Source: Endocalyx cinctus
Lineage: Eukaryota; Ascomycota; Sordariomycetes; Amphisphaeriales; Apiosporaceae
Direction of reading: 5' to 3'
NCBI GenBank assembly: GCA_001600455.1
Contig: BCKC01000001.1
Span: forward strand, 5,296,441 to 5,360,440
DNA length: 64,000 nucleotides
Within the stretch, counting starts at the first letter, position 1, and each line of letters begins with the position of its first letter. The notes beneath the pieces are model-generated. The model was not told the origin of the DNA and did no database searches. It saw nothing but the letters and a program-made list of their open reading frames with translations. Positions 31,992-43,726 of this stretch are shown piece after piece. A program made the position numbers and the translations under genes.

Positions 31992-34487
31992 ATGGATTAC
32001 AGAATGGCTTCTTTTGAGCCACTTGAGGAGCCTCTTACTCAAGAATCGCGAGAACCATCAGCAAAATCCAAACAAATTTATAATTCAGGGTCCCTTCATC
32101 GTCCTCAGTCTGGTGCTCTCGAACAAAATGAACTGGAACAGCAACAACCACTGAATACCGGTGATCTCGGGCCAAGAAAAACCCCAGGTCTACTTCCACA
32201 AGGTCAAAAATTCACTGCAAAAAGAACAAAACGCCCGTTGCTTCATCCTTCATCCTCAACCACTGCACTATTCAAGCCACGACTCAGCTCAACTTCGAGA
32301 GTTGATGGAGATCGTAATCCCGAACCAGCCAAAGTTTTGAGCGACGTCGCTGCAGATTCCAGCACATCTTTGTCCGAGAGACAAAACACACAGGCCAATA
32401 ACCTGAGGTCATCTAGTTCTACATATCCTGGTAAGCACATGAATATATATATATTGATAAACGTATCATCTTCATACTGACTTGTACACCAGAACTATAT
32501 TTTACTCAAAACTCATCCAGGCATTTAAAGCGTCAAGTGGTCGAGAGTTCCGATAGTGAAAGGTGAGAATCCCATCCTCAATATATAAGCAAGACTCGCT
32601 AAGCCAGTTCTAGTTCATCACCAGCTGTGGACACCGAGCTCAAGCGTCAGGAGGGAGGCCAATTCCCTGGTCCGTCACTCTCGGAAAAACGGCTGAGAGT
32701 TAATAACAGAGAAAGCGATAGTATGAAGCGATCGCCCTTGTATCATGCTACTAGTGACCGGTATTATCCTGATCAGTTAGATGACCCTTACCCAGATTAC
32801 GGTAGCGACTGGAGTGAAGAATATTCCAATCGCATGGATGAAGACGATGACCCTAGTCCTGATTCCGAAGAGCTAGAGGCGGAAGAGAAGAGCGCCGAAA
32901 ATATAAATGAAGATTTGATATTTTCTGATGAATGGGATTACAAGATCTATAAAGGTGAGAGAAACCTCACCAATTGCCTACTGTAGTAGTAATTAACAGC
33001 TACAGAACCATCGGGGGAGAGGATTCTCACCGCTGGAGCACTCTTACCTCGAGGATATCGTCCATTACGGGGTACTGCTCGCCCCTGGGTATGCCCAATT
33101 AGGACTTGTGATGGCGCTTTCACGCTCTGTAGTGGTCTCGGAGCGCATTTCAACGCAAGTTCACTCCCTCTAAATATACGGAACATAAAATACTGACGTA
33201 GTCTATAGAGAGGTCACAGAGGCTGGTTACTCCATGACAACGAGGATGGAACGTTAACCTTAATTAAAAAAAGGGATCTGCCAGGCACTTCTAACCCGGC
33301 AACTGTTATATCAAAGGGTAGATCGAACGACGCCCAAAGCAAGACTTTTACAAAAGCGCTACCAAACGATAATAAGAAAGGGCAGAAAAGGCGAAGAGAG
33401 AGCTCCATAACCTCGGGTGTCGATTTAGCGGCATATCGTTCACTCTCCCAGGCGGAGAAGGTGGAGGAGAATAAACGTTTCTATCAGAAGTACATGAAAC
33501 TCGTGCCGATAGAGCGTTTCAAGACGAGTGAAAAACTTCGAAATCTGATCAAGTTACCGATAGTGCGCGACGTTGAGTTCAATCCGAATAACCAACCCTA
33601 TAGTGATTGCGAGACGGAAGACGTCTTAGCTTTGGTAATTCAGGTTACCGGGTTGCCATCACCGAAGCCATGCTCTAGATGCCGATCGGGACGAGGTGTA
33701 TTTAAGGGATGCATTTCTCTATCTGGCCGGTCAGACATCGACCCAAAACTGACTTGTTGCGCAAACTGCTTCTATAAACGTAAATATGTGAAAACTTGTG
33801 ACCTAATAAGCAGGCAATCGGAGAACGGCACAGCGACGAATCGAGACTCTGTTCCCGATCCTCGAGATTCTAGCCCCGACCCCCGAGATTCTGGTCCCGA
33901 TTCTCGAACGCAGCGGAGGCCTACATCTAGTCCTAAGCGAACAAGGGTGTCCAATATCGAGGAGACAAAACCCATTGCCAATAAACGGCCACCCCGGCCA
34001 GAAAAAATATATTCAGATAAGCAAGACAATCGGTGGGATCCGGCTAAAATGATTGAGGTGGAAGAGTGGGAAATTGCCCCGGGAAGGATCAACAGCGATG
34101 ATGGTGAGATTAACAGTAGTAAGTTGTTTCTTTCAACTGGATTCAGCTTTGATATATTAATCGCAGGCCACTGATACTAATTAATTAGATATTGCCTTCT
34201 CGAATGCTTACCTCGAGCAGAGTAACGCGATTCGGATCAGTCGAGATTTCTGGTTCCAAGTAATGACTATAAAGCCGGCAACTTACCAGACCTTTGATGC
34301 CCTCCCCGATGAGAAACGTGTATGTGCTGTATCAGCGGGTAAGGTGCAGGTTACTATACAGAAGCAAACGTTTGACATAGGGGCAAATGGGATGTTTATA
34401 GTTAACCCAGGAATATCGGCTAGAGTGATGAATAAACTCTACTTTGACGCAACTTTGCATATATCAAGAGTTCCAGGGGACTTGTAG
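31992..34487 (+). CDS. C2H2 finger, Cys-cluster, cupin-like protein
   Basis: Six exons: 31992-32430, 32493-32562, 32608-32954, 33000-33154, 33209-34118 and 34189-34487, giving 739 residues with consistent phases. The first 330 residues are polar and acidic. A C2H2-type finger reads CPIRTC...GLGAHFNRGH followed by LLHDNEDGT, a motif common in large fungal nuclear proteins. Next comes a cysteine cluster, C-x2-C-x8-C ... CC-x2-C-x9-C (PCSRCRSGRGVFKGC, then CCANCFYKRKYVKTC), resembling the fungal DUF3716 domain. A short repeat DSxPDPR occurs three times. The last exon resembles a cupin-type beta barrel (GKVQVTIQKQTFDIGANGMFIV), similar in layout to the Mif2/CENP-C C-terminal domain. The two finger histidines are joined only if a GC-AG intron (33155-33208) is spliced. 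A nuclear, DNA- or chromatin-associated role is inferred. Confidence 0.72.
33155..33208 (+). other. GC-AG intron inside the zinc finger
   Basis: 54 nt, beginning GCAAGT, with a perfect TACTGAC branch site and ending TATAG. No GT donor nearby keeps the frame. Splicing restores HFNRGH and the downstream DNEDGT motif. Confidence 0.75.
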
Positions 34488-35737
34488 CTCTGTTCTACCT
34501 CTTATATACAGCATTGCATGTATTTACCATTAATGCTACTGTACGCATACATACTAAGTGTATATAGCATATGTAGGGATAGTACTCTGTACTCTGTACT
34601 CTATACTCCGTATATAATGAAATGATCCTTTAACTAGGCCAAAAAATTCTACTTCTTAAATTTATCTTCTTGAAAATGCCTCCACTTGTATATACACGCA
34701 TCTCCACGGATATGTATATGTATGTAAGCTACCGGCCTTTTTATTATTAAAAGTGCCGAGAAACTACTTGGACTAACCGCATGGAAAAGAGAAGAGTTGG
34801 GGGTGAATAAGCCATTTCCCCGCATCCCCAATCCCAAAGACGGAGATGGTAAGGATGACAAGGATGGGTATGAATTAGCGGTAGGCTTAACTACTGTATA
34901 CGGATAAGTTTGGAGTCTTTCAGTCAGGAATACCCTTCTTGCATATTGATTGGCCATTTCTCTTATTTACAGGGTAGAAAGAGTAAGCTTTTGAACGAAC
35001 TAAGCTGAAATCAGCTTTCATCTTTCATCTTATATGTACAAGTATATACTCTGGTACAATAGCAGAGTAGTAGTGGACAATAGAACAGTAGTATAATAGT
35101 AGTATATAGTATATATACTAGTATCGGTGTAATAACCCTCCCCCTCAACCCTTTACGTTGTACACAGTTCAAAAAGCCCGAATGTAACACGACGGTAATC
35201 AACGCTGCGTATAATAGCTTGATTGGCAATCCCCATAAGCTTGATTGGTAGTCCCCGTAATATTTCCATGGATATGGGGTATGGGCACCACGTGAGGGAT
35301 CTGTTGAGAAGGCATTCATGGGGTTGGCACAACTGGGGCCTCAGAAGAAACCATGTTGACCCTCTTCATTCATTTCTTTCATCTCAAGGCGGTGAACCGT
35401 TGTCCGATGCCGCGCAAAAAGGCGTTGATAATTGCTTACATTCAATAGATCCCCGTTTAGATCCCCATTCCTATATGCTTCCCCCGCCTTTTCTGGGCCT
35501 GTTAAAATACCTTGGTTTTCATTTCTTTTTATTAATACGTTGACGAGGTGAACGCGGCCGATTTTTTTTTTTTTTTTTTTTTTTTAAAAAATAGTAAAAT
35601 ATTTCTTTCGCGGCTCACTTCGCCTTTTATTTTCGCATTTCTTTTCCTTTCTTTTTTATTTTACCCCCCACCCCCCTCCAATATACTGATCTCAAACTGA
35701 ACGAATAAGTTCTCATCAGTATTATTGTGAATTCACC
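34488..35737. other. Intergenic region, 1.2 kb
   Basis: Holds a heptamer repeat (34582-34609), TA/AGTA-rich sequence at 35030-35130, a T run near 35564-35585, and the pyrimidine-rich leader of the permease gene. Short open frames here look random. Confidence 0.5.
34582..34609. repeat. Heptamer (GTACTCT)x3 plus one diverged copy
   Basis: Three perfect GTACTCT units followed by ATACTCC, in non-coding DNA. Confidence 0.75.
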
Positions 35738-37432
35738 ATGGCGACGGATAATTCTATGGTGGACGTCGAGAAGACGCAGTCTACGACGGAGCACCAAGAG
35801 GGCAAGCACCTGTCTACCTCGGCCGTCGAAACCGTCCTCGCCTCGTCGCCGGAGGAGCGCGCCCTACTTTGGCGACAAGATGTGCGAATCGTACCTCTGA
35901 CCGCTAGTATCTATTTCCTCTGCTACCTCGACCGCTCCAACATCGGTAACGCCAAGGTCCTCAACTCCTCCACCAACAACGACATGCAGAGCGAGACGCA
36001 CACCACCTCTTACCAGTTCAACATCGCCCTGATGATCTTCCTCATCGGCTACTTCCTGTTCGAGGTTCCGTCCAACATACTCCTCAAAAAGTTTCGCCCC
36101 TCGAGGTGGCTCGCCTTCCTCATGTTCTCCTGGGGTGTTATCACTATCGGCATCGGCGGTGTCAAGAATTACGCCCAGATTACCGGTGTCCGCTTCCTCT
36201 TGGGTAGTTTCGAAGCCGGTCTCTTCCCAGGCCTCGTGTATTACCTTACATTTTGGGTGAGTAGCTTCATTTATATATCAACTTTTTTTTCTCTCTTCTA
36301 AATTGCCTGTTTTATTATTATTTGGCTCAATCTCTCTCATGATACTTTTTGTGCTCTTGTCTAACTTCAAGTCCTTGCTATAGTACAAAACCGACGAGAG
36401 AAGTGTCCGTGTAGCCTTCATTCTCGCTAGCGCTACTCTTGCCGGCGCATTCGGTGGCGCGATCGCTTACGGTGTCGGGCATATCAACCAACTCCACGGC
36501 CTATCGGCCTGGCGGTGGCTCTTCATCCTCGAAGGCATCCCGTCCGTCGTCTCGTCCTTCTTCGTGTGGTTCTTCCTGCCGGATTACCCCGAACGGGCCG
36601 AATGGCTGTCCGAGGCCGAGAAGGACCTCGCCGCCCGAAGGTTGGCCGTCGACGGCGCCAAGGGAACGGCCTCGGGCGTCACTTGGGAGGACGCCAAGGC
36701 TACGCTAACGGATTGGCGCCTCTACGGCCACTACGCTATCTACTTCGCCGTATCCTTGCCTTTTAGCTCCCTCTCGCTCTTCACGCCCTCCATCGTCGCC
36801 GGTCTCGGCTACAAGGACCTCGAAGCCCAATTGCTCACCGTCCCGCCTTGGGCCGTCGCATACTGTAAGTCATCCCATTAATCATCACCCTTTATACAAA
36901 GCGTAGATAGAAAAAAAAACATTATTATATACGAGCGTCCCGCTAAAACGTGATACCCGCAGTCGTCTCCCTCCTCGTCTCGTGGTCCGCCGACCACTTC
37001 AACGCCCGCGGGTTCCACTGCGCGGGCGCGGCCGCCGTCGGCGGCGCCGGGTTCCTCGCCTCGGCCGTCCTGCCGGCGACCGAGTACCGCGGACGGTTCG
37101 CGGCGCTCGTCTTCGCGTGCTCGGGCGCGTTCGCGTGCATCCCGCCGATGCTGGGCTGGCTGAGCTCCAACATGTGGAGCACGGCCTCGATCGGGCTCGC
37201 CATCGCCATCAACGTCAGCATCGGCGCCGGCCTCGGCCAGATCCCGGGCGTCTGGATCTACAAGGCCGACGAGGCCGCCAAGGGGTACCCGACGGGTCAC
37301 GGCGTCAACGCCGCGATGCTGTTCTTCGTCGCCATCGGTGCTTTGCTGCTTAGGGTTTACTACGGGCTTATGAATAGGAACCTGAGGAGGGAGGCTGCCG
37401 ATGGTACGACGCCGAGACTGTACGCGCTGTGA
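35738..37432 (+). CDS. MFS permease, anion:cation symporter (Dal5-like) family
   Basis: Exons 35738-36256, 36384-36864 and 36963-37432 give 489 residues, the usual length. The start has an ideal context (CACCATGG). The protein shows the features of the fungal ACS/Dal5 group: a cytoplasmic N-terminus, then YFLCYLDRSNIGNAKV in TM1 and its loop, FEVPSNILLKKFRPSRW after TM3, GSFEAGLFPGLVYYLTFW in TM5, and RWLFILEGIPSV followed by FLPDYPERAEWL in the central loop. Family members import nicotinate, allantoate, pantothenate, biotin and other small organic anions at the plasma membrane. The substrate cannot be read from sequence. The esterase gene that follows on the same strand could supply an organic acid to it (inference). 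Confidence 0.85.
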
Positions 37433-38771
37433 ATAATGAAAAGAGGAAGAAAATGGACGACTCGGTTACTTTATGTTTTTTTCTCGGGGTGAAATTAGAA
37501 CATCAATGGGGTGAACGAAACTACTCGGGGCTTGGAGCTTTACTTGGCTTGAACCTCTTCTATAAGCCAATATCTTTAATTTTTATGGTATAGATACACG
37601 ATCAAGGCTACAAACTTAATTCTCCCTCATGTATTCAAGTTGCTCACGAAATACCTTTTGCGTCAACCAAAGTGCTCATTGGTATCGCTGTAATTGGAGT
37701 AGGTAGCTAAACACCAAGCCATTACATAGAAAGAATTGACATGATTCAGTCCGTCATGATCTATACTCTCAATATATCATCTCGTATTAAAATTACATTT
37801 AGAAGTCTGTGATTCAAAACCTGTGAAAAAAAAAAAAGACCTCACCCGCTTTCGGCACAGACGGCGTTGGCCTTGTCTTTTTCAAGCGAACCCCGAGTAC
37901 ACGGACAGCTGACATGCCCAAAGCTACCCTAGTACATATTCTGTACAGTATCGGCCCTATATGGTTGATTAAATATGGAGGAACCCAATGATATGCTAGG
38001 GACTTATATTAAATCGCGAAAAGAGCTGGCCCCCAGACTGTCGGTTCGTTGCGGCAGGGTTGCCCCCATTAACCTATAATAGATGAGACATACCCCGCAC
38101 GCGAGAAACGCTGTCAGTTTTTTTAATATGTATCTGACCATAAGTAGAGGAAGTTTGGTTAGATACGGCGAGTGGTCAAAATCTGAACCGAAAGTCTGTC
38201 TAGGCTCCCAGAAAGATGCTCTCCTACATTGCGGTTCAGGGAGGGAGCGTTTGGAGGTGCATTCTACGAACGCAACATCAACGTTGCATTTCTCTCACGT
38301 ACACCGATTCACAAAAAGAGAGGGCGAAGGATAGCAACCCTCGTTGAAGGACCCAGTTCCGACCAGGTGGCTTCATTAATAAATGTAGAATTGGAGATCA
38401 CCTATATTGCAGAGAATACCATGGACCGAATATCTCTATTCTTCCCGTTTGTAAATTGCCCGACTCGTAACAGCCAATTCGTTGATGGTTCCGTTCCGCG
38501 TTACTATTTAAGTATCCCAAGTAGCCAAGAACTCGCTGGCCTATATTTTTTACTTTTTGTTTTGCTGTTGTGGCCAAGATGTTCGGTAATTTGAATTGAG
38601 CCGGAAAAAAATTAAAGGAAATTTTCTTTCTGCTACTCTTTTACCGCTACACCCTCCCGATCAAAATTACTGCAATGACGGATTTGTCCAACCCGAGAAA
38701 ATATATAGTAGTTTGCTAGTTTTTATGCGAGAAAGAAGAGAAGTATATGTATATATCCTCTTCCTTCGAAA
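37433..38771. other. Intergenic region, 1.3 kb
   Basis: Between the permease and esterase genes. Two overlapping open frames at 38083-38594 have no recognisable motif and are rejected. No repeats of note. Confidence 0.5.
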
Positions 38772-40851
38772 ATGATACATTGGAAGAAAGAAATCCTACA
38801 TCGTGTCCTTGTGACACTCCTACTATCCTTGTCTGTTCCGGGGACATCGGCCGAAAAAGGAGGAAAAGACTCAGAAGAAGATGATCTTTCCCGGATCGCT
38901 AATAGGCAAGATGGAGGTAGCGTCCGGTGCAGCGCGAGCACGTTCGCGGCCGTCCTGCCGGCGTACGCGAAAGTGGAAAAGGTCGAAGCCGTAAGCGCGG
39001 GATCGACGTACGGCGAAGGGACGGCGAACGAAGGGTATCCGATCCAGCCGACGGACCTGCCGGAGCTGTGCGCGCTGACGGTATCGGTAATCTCCTCCAC
39101 CAACGGGTCCACGTACCGGTTCGGCGTCTTCCTGCCGTTCGAGTGGAACCAGCGGTTCCTGGCGGTCGGGAACGGCGGCTTCGCCGGCGGCATCAACTGG
39201 CTCGACATGGGCGCGGGGGTCCAGCAAGGGTTCGCCGTCGTCTCGACCGACACGGGCCACAACTCGGAAGCCAAGGACGTCTCCTGGGCGCAGGATAACC
39301 CCGAGGGGAAGACCGACTGGGGCTGGAGGGCGATGCACGGGTCCGTCGGTATCGGGAAGCTCTGCGTCGCGGCCTACTACGCCCGGCCCATCTCGTACTC
39401 GTACTACAGCGGGTGCTCGACGGGAGGTCGGCAGGGGTTGAAGGAGATACAGATCTCGCCCGATAGCTTCGACGGGGCCTTGATCGGGGCCCCGTCCTGG
39501 TACGTGGCGCACCTGAACCCCTGGGTCAGCAAGATGGGCACGTACAACTGGCCCTCGACGGACCCGAAGCACATCAACTGGGAGCTCCTGGCGCCGCTCT
39601 CGCGCGAGGTCGTCAAGCAGTGCGACGGCCTCGACGGCGTCGAGGACGGCATCATCAGCCTGCCGGAGCGGTGCTCGGTCGACTTCGAGGCCCTGCGGTG
39701 CGCCAACCTCAAAGCAAACCAGTCGGCCTGCCTGAAGGATTCCCAGGTGGCCACCCTCCAGAACGTGTACGCCGACTGGATATCGAGCCTCGATGGCGAG
39801 GACTTGTACGTGGGCCTGCTCCCGGGAGCCGAGACCCAGTCCTACGCCGTCCTGAATTATTCGGAATCGAGCCCGTACGGCATCGGGTACGCCCGGTATT
39901 TCCTGTTCGACGACCCGGACTTCACGCTGGTCGACTTCAACGACACAGTACCAATAATCGCGGACCAGCGGGATCCGGGAAACGCTACGGCGAAGAAGTA
40001 CGACCTTTCCGATTTTCGCGACCGGAATGGTAAGATCGTCATGTACCACGGGACCGCGGACGGGTTGGTGCCCACCAAGGGGTCGGAACTGTACTACAGA
40101 CGGGTGATGGCGACCATGAATGACAGCTCGAATGCCAGCGCGCCTCCTATCTCGGATTTCTTTCGCTACTTTACCGTTCCTGGAATGCAGCACTGTCTGG
40201 ATACGGTGACGGATGCCCCGTGGGCTTTTGGTGGGGCCTCTCAAGCCAGGTGAGTAGGAAAGTGGGCTTATATGCCTCAAGCACGCGTCAAGTCCCCCTT
40301 TCCCCTAGCTCCGAAGTCTTAGTGGTCGGCAGATAATAAGCTAATGACCTTTGAATTGGCTAACTAATTTGATCTTGCAGTGTTTTAGGGGAAAGCGCTT
40401 GGTCAGTCCCTGGCTACAAAGATAAGCAGCACGACGCCTTATTAGCGCTCATGAACTGGGTCGAGAACGGTGTCGCGGTGGATCAGGTGATCGCGACGAC
40501 GTGGAAGGATACATTCGAGGTCTCGTCGGGGGTACTCCGACAGCGGCCACTTTGCCCGTGGCCGCAGATGGCTCTCTGGGACGGGGACGGAGATCAGAAC
40601 AATGCTAGCAGTTGGAAGTGCGGGTAAGTTTTGAACAGACATACGAAATATCCCATTTCCTATTCCCAAAAAAAAAGTATTCCTTCTCTCGTCCTATAAG
40701 AAAGTTTTGACTGACGATTTAGCGAAGTGGCAATGTCACGTCTGTCGACGGTGGCAATGGCGAGACTAATGCAACAACAAGAACACGGGGCTGGAGCACA
40801 ACCGTGGTTGTCGTATGGGCAATTGGAACTTTAATCAGTCTCTTCCTATAG
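38772..40851 (+). CDS. Tannase/feruloyl esterase family enzyme
   Basis: Exons 38772-40249, 40381-40623 and 40728-40851 give 614 residues. An N-terminal signal peptide (VLVTLLLSLSVPGTSA) marks it as secreted. The tannase-family CS-D-HC catalytic arrangement is intact: nucleophile Ser216 preceded by Cys215 in SGCSTGGRQG, Asp430 in HGTADGLVP, and His474 followed by Cys475 in GMQHC. Calcium-loop-type sequence (CDGLDGVEDGII) is present. Enzymes of this family cleave gallate or ferulate/coumarate esters in plant material. Choosing the acceptor at 40727 keeps a Ser/Thr tail ending in a hydrophobic stretch (VVVVWAIGTLISLFL), like a GPI signal. The acceptor at 40722 gives a different tail without it. 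Much of exon 1 is very GC-rich. Confidence 0.87.
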
Positions 40852-40945
40852 AGTAGAAGATGGTATTGGATGTTTTTAGTATGAAAACTTCACATCTTTA
40901 ATAGAAGAATATCCCCGTCGTTTTCTCGGAGATCTAGGGACTATA

Positions 40946-42525
40946 TCAAACTGGGTGGTCGTTATCTCGTAGGTTGGCAACGTTGATAGTATCCACGTCC
41001 ACGGGTCTAGTGATCTGATCGCTTGAACAAACTTCTGCCTCTTCTCGAATACTTCTCCCATAGCTCGAATTTGCTCTTGCCGGGATATGTGCCCTAGAAG
41101 GGCTCGGGAGGGTATCGTTCAGGTCATTTAACTCTATCCAAGTGGACATGCCGTAAAGCCTGTCTTGGGCAAACGGATCCGTCTTCCCGAAATCACTTAG
41201 ACGCGATATATGAATATGCGACCGACGGCTAGGTTCTTTTTGCTTCAACGCGACACAGTTGGCGATAAAATAATAGTTGTCGCTGCGCTGCTGCTTCGTA
41301 GGCCGAAGGAGGGTGTAGAAGGCTGGCGCGGTCGCCACGATGCCAGCGATGCAGATTTCTATAGCTCCCCACATGACCCGGTTGGCCTGAAGGTCGTACA
41401 TCGGAAGGCCGCAGACAAGTCGGATGATGGCTATGCTGATAAGGAAGAACCCTAAACCAAAGAGAACTATAAGTTGTAACCTCCTAGATGATAGGAAAAG
41501 GGACATATTAGTATGGTATACTTCTGCGCCGGGATTTACATAAATTCAATGTTAAGAAGTTATTGGGTCAGTATCTCGGGAACAATCTTACTTCCAAGTA
41601 GATATTTTGGCTTGAAGGATGATTGGGAACGGCACGGCCAAGAGCATCGCATCCGTGAGGGTATTTCCACATTCTATGTAACGTCAGCTCCTTGTCATCT
41701 GCAATCCGGAAGAGAAAAAAAAGGGGGGAGAGCAGAAAGAATTAATTTCACCGTATGTAGTAAGCCAGAGATCTCCTAGAATACTTTTTTATTTTCAGCA
41801 AGATCTAGACAGTGACTCTCGCTTTTGAGGACAGAAAATCATACCACTTTCCAGGGTCAGGCATAACCTGCCAGTTGAGACTTAAAGGCCTGCATTCGAC
41901 GAAAATGGCGATGAACGATATAATGTAAGTTAGTGCTAAAACCACCCAGAGTGTATATTTCACTAGGCTTGCTCGTCTAAACGAATAAATCATCAGATTG
42001 ATCATATCGAGGATTGCCATCTTTAAACTCCATAACCTACGGGATTTCGTTAGGATGTGGTTATCTTGGTCTGCGTGACTGACTTACGCCGAGATGAATA
42101 TAACGCGGAGGACGAGATTGAACTTCCCGTTCAGAATTAGATGAAAAGTTTCCGTCTCCGAGGCTTGTACCTGCTTTCTTTCGTCTATACTGGCGGCTAT
42201 ATCGAAAAGATAACATATATATGTTAGATTTATCTTCTGGGTAGTCTGCGAGAGATTCTGAAAAATAAATATATATAAGTATATATATATATATATATAT
42301 ATATGGGTGGGAAAGGATTCATGACGAACTGAACGGGGTGGGAAATTTGATGGTATAATATGCTAGAATGAGCCGCAAAATCACATTCATCGCAGCACTC
42401 ATAATCCAATAGTCTCCCATGGTGAAATCGCGACGCCTCGCCTTACGAAGTCCTAAACGCAGAGCGAAGAGGGCCAAGGCGATCCCGTTGCATATCCACA
42501 CATATTTATCATTTTGTAATGCCAT
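40946..42525 (-). CDS. Fungal rhodopsin-like 7TM membrane protein
   Basis: Six exons on the minus strand: 42330-42525, 42088-42196, 41845-42036, 41752-41783, 41592-41673 and 40946-41483. They sum to 383 codons including the stop (382 residues) with every phase matching. Family landmarks are in order: LGLRKARRRDFTMGDYWIM (loop 1 into TM2), ALWSLKMAILD (TM3), FVECRPLSLNWQVMPDPGKC (extracellular loop with conserved Cys), LTDAMLLAVPFPIILQAKIS (TM5 and after), RLQLIVLFGLGFFLISIAIIRL (given here over two parts in TM6) and WGAIEICIAGIVATAPA (TM7). The C-terminal tail is polar. This family includes PTH11-related putative receptors in filamentous fungi, but ligands are mostly unknown. Exon 4 is only 32 nt. 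The first donor (GTTCGT) is weak, so the exon 1-2 junction is the least certain. Confidence 0.72.
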
Positions 42526-43726
42526 CAAGACTGCGGCGACTTGGCACAAAAAATCAAAATAACGAAATCATCTGGTCTTTTAATGAATTGACCGAAGAAG
42601 TTACCGAGAATTGAAGAGAGAAAAAAAAACAAAAATAAGGTACGATACATAAAATTGCAGATATGAAGGAAACGGTTTCTTCTACCCATCGGGTCGGTAA
42701 TCTGTAGATGAGGGTGACTAATGTATTACACAAGTGGCTGGGCTTTCTGTCAATAACAACGATGAAATATCAATTACATCGGGATGCAGAACATCGGCTT
42801 TCAAGCGTCATTATTTGATACATATGCATTCAACGAGTCATGTCTTCATATGTATATATCTTTTCTTCGTAAGTTTTGCACCCGACATTCATATCCTGAT
42901 AAGTCAGTTGTAGATGAAAGCTTAAAAATTGGTAGTCAACACTTGCAGACTTTAGTAGTTGGCTAATTTGGCACGTAGCCTAAGCAGCTAAAGTAGCTTA
43001 GAAATATAGAACTAGGGAACTAATGTAAGCCCTTAAGCCCCTTAGCACTATGTATATATTCTCTGTATTACACTGCAAGTATTCCCTGCGACGTTACATT
43101 CGTCCATATATCGAACCACGGTCGTGGGACGGATACTATACATCGAAGTTAAAGGATGAAAAAAGAGAAAGAAGAAGAAGGAAAAAAAAACAGAACAATT
43201 TCAATAATATAGAGTATGCACAATACTGTACAAATATCAAAATATAATCTTATAATCATAGTAGATGAGATAATTAATTCTCAATCTCTGTTAAACTTTT
43301 TTTCTTTACATCTTAAGAACTTAAGTAAGTAGTCTGGAGGAAAGTATCCGATTAGCGGCTATCGACTGACTTCATCTTTGTCCCCACCAACCGAAGTCCT
43401 AGTCCTAGTATCACTCATTGTGGGGGGAAATTTGAGGCGCCGAGTAAATTGTATAGTGGGGATTGGTGATAATTGTTAAGTGCGGAGTAGCGAATCAACT
43501 TAGCTACTTAGGGATCACTTAGGTACTCTATTATAAAGAGCCGCTGTATTATAGGCGTTCGCCGTCTCCGCAGAATCTCCCCATTGAGGAGCCCCCTCAT
43601 ATCCCCTCTCGGGTGCTCCGTGCTCGATGAGATTTCTCCTCAAAACATAATTTAATTTAGATCTATTTTCAAAAAATAATTCAAGATTGATCATCGGTCA
43701 AATAATATGAATCAGTAATAGCCAAA
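42526..43726. other. Divergent intergenic region, 1.2 kb
   Basis: Shared upstream region of the 7TM gene (minus) and the Zn2Cys6 regulator gene (plus), which makes co-regulation possible. Purine-rich tract near 43160-43192. No gene seen. Confidence 0.5.

Noticed and set aside
38083..38594. Two overlapping plus-strand open frames before the tannase gene
   Set aside because: No motif, mixed low coding character, and no splice sites joining them to the downstream gene.
38871..40280. 469-residue antisense open frame over the tannase gene
   Set aside because: Shadow of the GC-rich sense gene, whose catalytic residues are intact.
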